From assembly GCA_017617575.1 (NCBI GenBank), contig JAFZVY010000081.1, positions 1 through 53,991 of the forward strand: 53,991 nucleotides of DNA, read 5' to 3'. Origin of the DNA: Bacteroidaceae bacterium. Its GTDB lineage: Bacteria > Bacteroidota > Bacteroidia > Bacteroidales > Bacteroidaceae. The notes under the pieces are model-generated. The model was not told the origin of the DNA. It searched no databases and worked only from the letters and a program-made list of their open reading frames with translations. The position numbers were made by a program, and so were the translations under genes. Shown here piece after piece: positions 50,666 to 53,991 of this stretch. Within the stretch, counting starts at the first letter, position 1, and each line of letters begins with the position of its first letter.

Positions 50666-50762
50666 ATTTCTTTCGATGTTCGTTGTCTAATGTAATTGTA
50701 TATTGTAAGTCCATGTGCACGCTCCTACGTTCTTGGAACACAGGGGAACGGCTTTGCCATCC

Positions 50763-51572
50763 CTACTTGCATCCACATGCACGGTTCTTCTTTTCGTTTA
50801 TTGGTTCAAGCACGTACTTGAAGAATAGGGCAGCAAGGCTTGAACCTACTATAGGCGCAAGTACATACACCCAGAACCATCCGCCCACGGCATCTGGCAA
50901 TGCTGCGTCGCCCCATCCAGCTACATACGCCACGATACGTGGTCCAAGATCGCGTGCTGGGTTAAGACCTGCCTGAGTCAAAGGAGCGATGAAGAATATG
51001 ATGCTGCTCACCGTCAGTCCTATGAACAAAGGCTGAAGGTCAGACGATGGACGGCCAACGTTGCAGTCCTCCGTAAGTGCAAAGATGAAGAGGGCAAGAA
51101 GGAATGTACCGAAACCTTCGGCACACATCGCCAATGGGAGTGACACAACAGACACGGAAGCGTCACCCGGATTAGGATAGAACTCTCCGAACATACGTGC
51201 AGTATCGACCGATGCAGCCGTTCCACGTACTATCTCGTGTACTGCCTCGTAATGCTCGATGGAAGCAGAGAAGAGTCCGTAAAGAACAGCTCCTGCCAGT
51301 ACGGCACCCACAAACTGGGCAAGAATGTACACAGGCAGTTTCTTTACACACATTCGTCCCGCACACACCATGGCAACCGATACGGCTGGATTCAAGTGTG
51401 CACAACAGATGTTACGAACCATGAATATGGCAAGCGTAACACCAAGTCCCCATACTATTCCAATCTGGAAGATACTGTTATACTCGCCAAAGAGAACGGC
51501 TACCGCAACACTACAGCAGCCCAGAAGAGTGAGAACGAATGTTCCCATCATCTCGCCGATAAAGTCTTTCAT
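50763..51572 (-). CDS. Aquaglyceroporin (MIP family)
   Basis: A 269-residue membrane channel with six helices and both NPA boxes, HLNPAVSV (about 69-76) and GLNPARDLG (about 214-222). The Asp after the second NPAR box is typical of glycerol facilitators, which also pass arsenite. The last residues (NRACGCK) contain two Cys, rare in this family and potentially metalloid-binding. The gene faces a divergent ArsC-like gene across 251 bp. In Sinorhizobium an aquaporin (AqpS) serves arsenite efflux in an ars operon; a similar role is possible but unproved. Confidence 0.85.
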   Translation of the reverse strand: MKDFIGEMMGTFVLTLLGCCSVAVAVLFGEYNSIFQIGIVWGLGVTLAIFMVRNICCAHLNPAVSVAMVCAGRMCVKKLPVYILAQFVGAVLAGAVLYGLFSASIEHYEAVHEIVRGTAASVDTARMFGEFYPNPGDASVSVVSLPLAMCAEGFGTFLLALFIFALTEDCNVGRPSSDLQPLFIGLTVSSIIFFIAPLTQAGLNPARDLGPRIVAYVAGWGDAALPDAVGGWFWVYVLAPIVGSSLAALFFKYVLEPINEKKNRACGCK

Positions 51573-51606
51573 TACTGTCTTTTATAGTTGATTATCTTAA
51601 TTGCTG

Positions 51607-51614
51607 CAAAAATA
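51607..51614 (-). promoter_or_regulatory. -7 box of the aquaglyceroporin gene
   Basis: Minus strand reads TATTTTTG, matching TAnnTTTG, 35 bp before the ATG. No clear -33 partner. Confidence 0.4.
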
Positions 51615-51789
51615 AGCAAATGTTCACAATCTTGTGCTTCCACCTTTCGCCATAACGAAAAGCCGTCGTCTTATCACGAAAGCCGCACCGTGTGCCAATG
51701 CAGGGGTAGGGGTGAGGACAATCTTTCGTGTTGGTGTGCGTCCTTTTCGTTATAGGGAGCATCACAGAATAGTCTATTCTAAAAAGAGC

Positions 51790-51797
51790 TATTTTTG
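51790..51797 (+). promoter_or_regulatory. -7 box of the ArsC-like gene
   Basis: Reads TATTTTTG, 27 bp before the ATG at 51824. It mirrors the box of the divergent channel gene 180 bp away; a common regulator could act on the interval between. Confidence 0.4.
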
Positions 51798-51823
51798 CAA
51801 CAGTAACAACCAAACAATTTAAT

Positions 51824-52330
51824 ATGAGAACAATCAGTAAAACTCTTCTGTTGTGTCTTGTCCTCCTTATGGGCGTGACAACTGTGAATGCAAAGAAGCA
51901 CGGCATCAAGGTGCTTGTGCTATGTACTGGTAACACCTGTAGAAGCCAGATGGCACACGGGTTGCTTGAGTCATACGGAAAGGACCTTGCCGTCTATTCT
52001 GGTGGTGTCAAGGCTGAGCCACGCGTCAACCCAAAAGCCGTGCTCGTGATGCGCGAGATGGGCATAGACATAAGTGACCATAAGCCATGTCAGGTGGATG
52101 AATATATGGACGAGGACTGGGACTATGTCATTACCGTGTGTGACAATGCAGACAAGACTTGCCCAGTGTTCCGTGGCAAGGTGAAGCATCGCCTCCACAT
52201 CCCGTTTGAAGACCCAAGCAAGGTCAAGGAAGGTACATACGAGTTCAAGATGAACGAGTACCGCCGCATCCGAGACGAGATTAACGATAAGTTCTTCAAG
52301 CTCTATTGCGAAATGGAAGAGAGAAAGTAA
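51824..52330 (+). CDS. ArsC-like low-molecular-weight phosphatase-fold protein with a signal peptide
   Basis: A 168-residue protein. Residues 1-23 form a clear signal peptide (TLLLCLVLLMGVTTVNA then KKHG). The mature domain is an LMW-phosphatase/thioredoxin-coupled arsenate reductase: P-loop CTGNTCRS with Cys34, Cys39 and Arg40, and the redox pair VCDNADKTC (Cys106, Cys113), matching the arsenate reductase triad. There is no internal ATG that would give a cytoplasmic form. Cytoplasmic arsenate reductases need cytoplasmic reductants, so a periplasmic copy would need another electron source. It could instead act on other substrates, such as arsenate or phosphoprotein, at the envelope. Confidence 0.85.
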   Translation: MRTISKTLLLCLVLLMGVTTVNAKKHGIKVLVLCTGNTCRSQMAHGLLESYGKDLAVYSGGVKAEPRVNPKAVLVMREMGIDISDHKPCQVDEYMDEDWDYVITVCDNADKTCPVFRGKVKHRLHIPFEDPSKVKEGTYEFKMNEYRRIRDEINDKFFKLYCEMEERK

Positions 52331-52334
52331 AAGC

Positions 52335-52367
52335 AAAGAGGGTACTTCATTTTGAAGTGCCCTCTTT
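52335..52367. terminator. Hairpin after the ArsC-like gene
   Basis: Arms AAAGAGGGTACTTC (52335-52348) and GAAGTGCCCTCTTT (52354-52367), one mismatch, loop ATTTT, followed by GTTCTTTTCT. It lies 4 bp past the stop codon and also terminates nothing on the other strand except the LuxR remnant. Confidence 0.75.
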
Positions 52368-52375
52368 GTTCTTTT

Positions 52376-52498
52376 CTATAAATCCACGAGTCCGTTGCGG
52401 AATGCGTAGATAACGACTTCGGTGGTGCTATTGACTGATAGCTTGTGGAAGATATTCGTCTTGATGTTATCTACTGTTTTGTTAAACCTCTTAGAAGC
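52376..52498 (-). pseudogene. C-terminal remnant of a LuxR-type HTH regulator
   Basis: On the minus strand this codes for the end of a LuxR/NarL HTH: NKTVDNIKTNIFHKLSVNSTTEVVIYAFRNGLVDL with a TAG at 52376. The pattern (recognition helix VDNIKTNIFHKL) is a textbook end for the family. Upstream a stop lies in frame right away, and the rest of the gene is missing. It abuts the stop of the small peptide gene at 52491. Confidence 0.75.
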
Positions 52499-52703
52499 TT
52501 AGAGCAGAAACATCGTTGTTATCTTCTGTTGCTTTGGTTGTAATACCGCCTATGTCAACTTTGAAGTTAAATGCGCCAATGTGGTCAACGTCAGCACGTG
52601 TTCTTGCACCATTTGTGAGACTACCGCTTCCAGCAAGGAGGTTTGTTCTGAGAGTTGATGAAGAATTCATCATTTCAGGTTTTGTGTAATGATTCTTTTC
52701 CAT
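52491..52703 (-). CDS. Small peptide gene with KPEM and LLAGSG motifs
   Basis: A 70-residue product: MEKNHYTKPEMMN .. LRTNLLAGSGSLTNGARTRADV, ending in DVSALSF. Tyr-x-Lys-Pro-Glu-Met near the N terminus plus a Leu-Leu-Ala-Gly-Ser-Gly element around residues 22-27 recurs in many short Prevotella and Bacteroides proteins of unknown role (from memory). A consensus promoter (52734-52764) sits 30 bases upstream, which supports expression. The Gly after LLA could be a leader cleavage point, so a precursor peptide is one possibility, but no maturase gene is beside it. The reading frame's end overlaps the start of the LuxR remnant. Confidence 0.6.
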   Translation of the reverse strand: MEKNHYTKPEMMNSSSTLRTNLLAGSGSLTNGARTRADVDHIGAFNFKVDIGGITTKATEDNNDVSALSF

Positions 52704-52733
52704 ATTTGTTTAGTGCTAGTTAATAAAACCTTA

Positions 52734-52764
52734 CAAAGGTATGTCAAAGAATTTGATTGACAAA
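52734..52764 (-). promoter_or_regulatory. Promoter of the small peptide gene
   Basis: Minus strand -7 TACCTTTG at 52734-52741 and -33 TTTG at 52761-52764, spacer 19 bp, as consensus for Bacteroidetes. Confidence 0.6.
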
Positions 52765-52898
52765 ATATACAAAATTGTATTTTGCGATAAAAAGACAGTC
52801 GGAGACTAATAAAATAGTTTTAATGCCTTATTGAAAGATACAGATGACATTTTCGTTTACTTTTTAATGAAGGATGTGAATCAGTTCCCTTTCCGACC

Positions 52899-52942
52899 TT
52901 CCTCCGTCGTTTCTCCGTCGATTGTCCGTCGTTTCTCCGTCC
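52899..52942 (+). repeat. 11 bp tandem repeat, four copies
   Basis: Units TTCCTCCGTCG, TTTCTCCGTCG, ATTGTCCGTCG and TTTCTCCGTCC follow without gaps. A mirrored ACGAACGGAGAA follows, so the end can fold back. Confidence 0.7.
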
Positions 52943-53010
52943 ACGAACGGAGAATGAAGGGAGAAACATTGGGTAAACAACGACGAAGGTCGCGATTTTT
53001 AGGGCTAAGT

Positions 53011-53042
53011 TTTGGTCGTTTTGGTGATAATATGTAATTTTG
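53011..53042 (+). promoter_or_regulatory. Possible promoter of the right-edge lipoprotein gene
   Basis: -33 TTTG at 53011-53014, 20 bp spacer, -7 TAATTTTG at 53035-53042. The leader to the ATG at 53232 would be about 180 bases. Confidence 0.4.
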
Positions 53043-53231
53043 CTTTGTCTTTTGACGAAAAACAAAGAACTAACTAATCTTGCCGAAAAACCTACCTTAC
53101 TATACACGGTGAAGGACATCAAGGTGTATGACAAGACAAAGGACAAGACAGCCGTACTGCATGACGACGCTGCTTTGCCAATTGTTGGAGAAAATAATAG
53201 TTTGAAAAGCTCTGAAATAAAAGTAAAAGAA

Positions 53232-53991
53232 ATGAAAGAATATTTTAGTATATTGTTGTTGTTTGTTTTTTCATCGTGTGGAGTTCGTGATTCAATATCT
53301 AACAATTCACTCACGGCAGATGATTTTAACACAATAGAGTCGTTTTATTCGATGGAAAATCCAAATAGGACGAAGAATGTTTACATCGTAGATTCTGTTA
53401 TATTTGACCCGGATTTTTTTCATGTAATATGGTCTGATGATCCAAAACAAAGTTTTGTTATCCCAAAGTATCTCTATAACAAGAGAGGCAATTTGAAAGA
53501 CAAGACTCTTCTACAAGACCCTAATACCATGATTTTTTGTTGGACTTTTTCTGTGGGTCACAATTCCGATTATCTGGGTTATATGGCGACCGATGAAAAT
53601 CGAAGTGGTCATAGCTTAATAAAGAATAATCAATTCCCGATTAGAAACGGATTTGGCGTTTATGATTTTAACTCAAAGCCTTTGTTCCTTCGTGTTTATA
53701 TGGTTCGAGGTGATGTTTATAATTATTTGAGAAGCAATCAAACAAATTCTGATGATTCTCCGTATAGGATTAGTTTTCCTTCTTTAAGATCTTTCTATAA
53801 AGTAGCAGTTCCTATTTGGGAGGACAAAACAGATGCTATTCGTCCCATAACGCGAAGAAAGCGAGAACTAAATTGGGATGAGTATGAACGTTGGTCTCCG
53901 AAATATGACAATGTTAGATTCAAGGACACTAAGCGTAAACGTAAAGAATATAAGATAATCACAAACGATATCAAGTCTGGTAAGAAAATTA
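53232..53991 (+). CDS. Lipoprotein, unknown function, partial at the right edge
   Basis: The frame starts at ATG 53232 and stays open for at least 253 codons to the window end. The N terminus MKEYFSILLLFVFSSCGVRD has a lipobox (FSSC, Cys16), so the product is a lipoprotein, probably in the outer membrane. The mature part is rich in Asn, Asp, Tyr and aromatic residues and contains WDEYERWSPKYD near the present end; no family is recognised. The frame is also open upstream to 53030 without an ATG. The gene is AT-rich (and its codon use unlike that of the operons between 25 and 50 kb), which may point to an acquired gene. Confidence 0.65.
   Translation, partial: MKEYFSILLLFVFSSCGVRDSISNNSLTADDFNTIESFYSMENPNRTKNVYIVDSVIFDPDFFHVIWSDDPKQSFVIPKYLYNKRGNLKDKTLLQDPNTMIFCWTFSVGHNSDYLGYMATDENRSGHSLIKNNQFPIRNGFGVYDFNSKPLFLRVYMVRGDVYNYLRSNQTNSDDSPYRISFPSLRSFYKVAVPIWEDKTDAIRPITRRKRELNWDEYERWSPKYDNVRFKDTKRKRKEYKIITNDIKSGKKI

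Larger units (their letters stand above)
52704..53231. other. Intergenic region with tandem repeat and unassigned frame
   Basis: It holds the small-peptide promoter (52734-52764), an 11 bp tandem repeat (52899-52942), and a rightward promoter-like site (53011-53042). From 53030 to 53231 the plus strand frame of the lipoprotein gene stays open and reads protein-like (ELTNLAEKPTLLYTVKDIKVYD), so part of a lost gene may precede the lipoprotein start. I see no other gene. Confidence 0.45.

Noticed and set aside
49583-51572. COG0523 GTPase and aquaporin as part of the long terpenoid/redox operon
   Set aside because: A perfect hairpin at 49514-49556 and a promoter at 49371-49398 separate the two units, so they are probably independent.
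52820-53332. 170-codon minus-strand frame over the right-edge region
   Set aside because: It is antisense to the lipoprotein start and to the 11 bp tandem repeat; composition is not protein-like and the lipoprotein frame is a better explanation.
1-53991. CRISPR array, tRNA, rRNA or known riboswitch
   Set aside because: No regularly spaced direct repeats of 25-40 bp, no tRNA cloverleaf and no rRNA-like stretch were noticed on reading either strand; the repeats found are dispersed or short tandem ones.

Overview
The window looks like chromosome from a Bacteroidales bacterium, most likely Prevotella or a close relative. This rests on TAnnTTTG -7 promoter boxes, BspA-type leucine-rich repeats, a type IX-like C-terminal tail, SusD/T9SS-age secreted proteins with short Bacteroidetes signal peptides, small Tyr-x-Lys-Pro-Glu / Leu-Leu-Ala-Gly peptides and polymerase/PBP/KdsB sequences of that type. 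The genus is an inference; no rRNA gene is present.

Layout. (1) 0.5-6.8 kb: a compact restriction/defence-like island. A WYL-domain regulator heads a leftward operon (PD-(D/E)XK-like nuclease, McrB-type AAA+ GTPase, DUF6946-like nuclease-like protein, small metallophosphoesterase). Divergent from it is a 463-residue homologue of the DNA polymerase III alpha core that has no PHP domain and carries a substitution in the catalytic Asp pair. A perfect palindrome sits in the shared promoter region. The fossil tail of a second WYL gene is fused to the end of mcrB. (2) 6.9-20.3 kb: housekeeping and accessory genes: sialate O-acetylesterase, a TPR-TM-AraC regulator, an EamA transporter with an outer-membrane barrel and a secreted protein, a carboxymuconolactone decarboxylase-like protein, kdsB, a class A PBP, and a BspA fragment cut by an IS remnant. 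(3) 20.4-25.7 kb: a repeat-rich segment with a GH2 beta-galactosidase enclosed by an inverted ~86 bp repeat, then an IS256-like (zinc-ribbon variant) insertion sequence with doubled inverted ends. (4) 25.8-49.4 kb: a very long leftward operon, 16-17 genes, nearly all overlapping or within 90 bp. It begins with a LytS/LytR two-component pair and continues with ferredoxin, radical SAM, DUF116-polyprenyl synthetase fusion, a small terpenoid-barrel protein, a squalene-hopene-cyclase-like class II cyclase, four PQQ-type beta-propellers, a Tat-exported NHL propeller, a Tat-exported polyferredoxin, a NapH/NosR-like membrane ferredoxin, a NuoE-NuoF-ferredoxin fusion, a NuoG-like N-terminal protein, and a LolD/MacB-like ABC transporter. 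(5) 49.5-54 kb: a COG0523 GTPase, an aquaglyceroporin, a divergent ArsC-like protein that carries a signal peptide, a LuxR fragment, a small peptide gene with its own promoter, and a lipoprotein gene running off the right edge.

How the parts work together. The long operon reads as a system that makes a cyclised polyprenyl compound and couples NADH oxidation in the cytoplasm to iron-sulfur proteins in the membrane and periplasm, with the propellers and the ABC transporter as envelope partners. I know of no described system with this composition; the function is inference. The island at the left end is a second candidate for an undescribed system, because a degenerate polymerase III core beside McrB, nucleases and a WYL regulator suggests phage defence.
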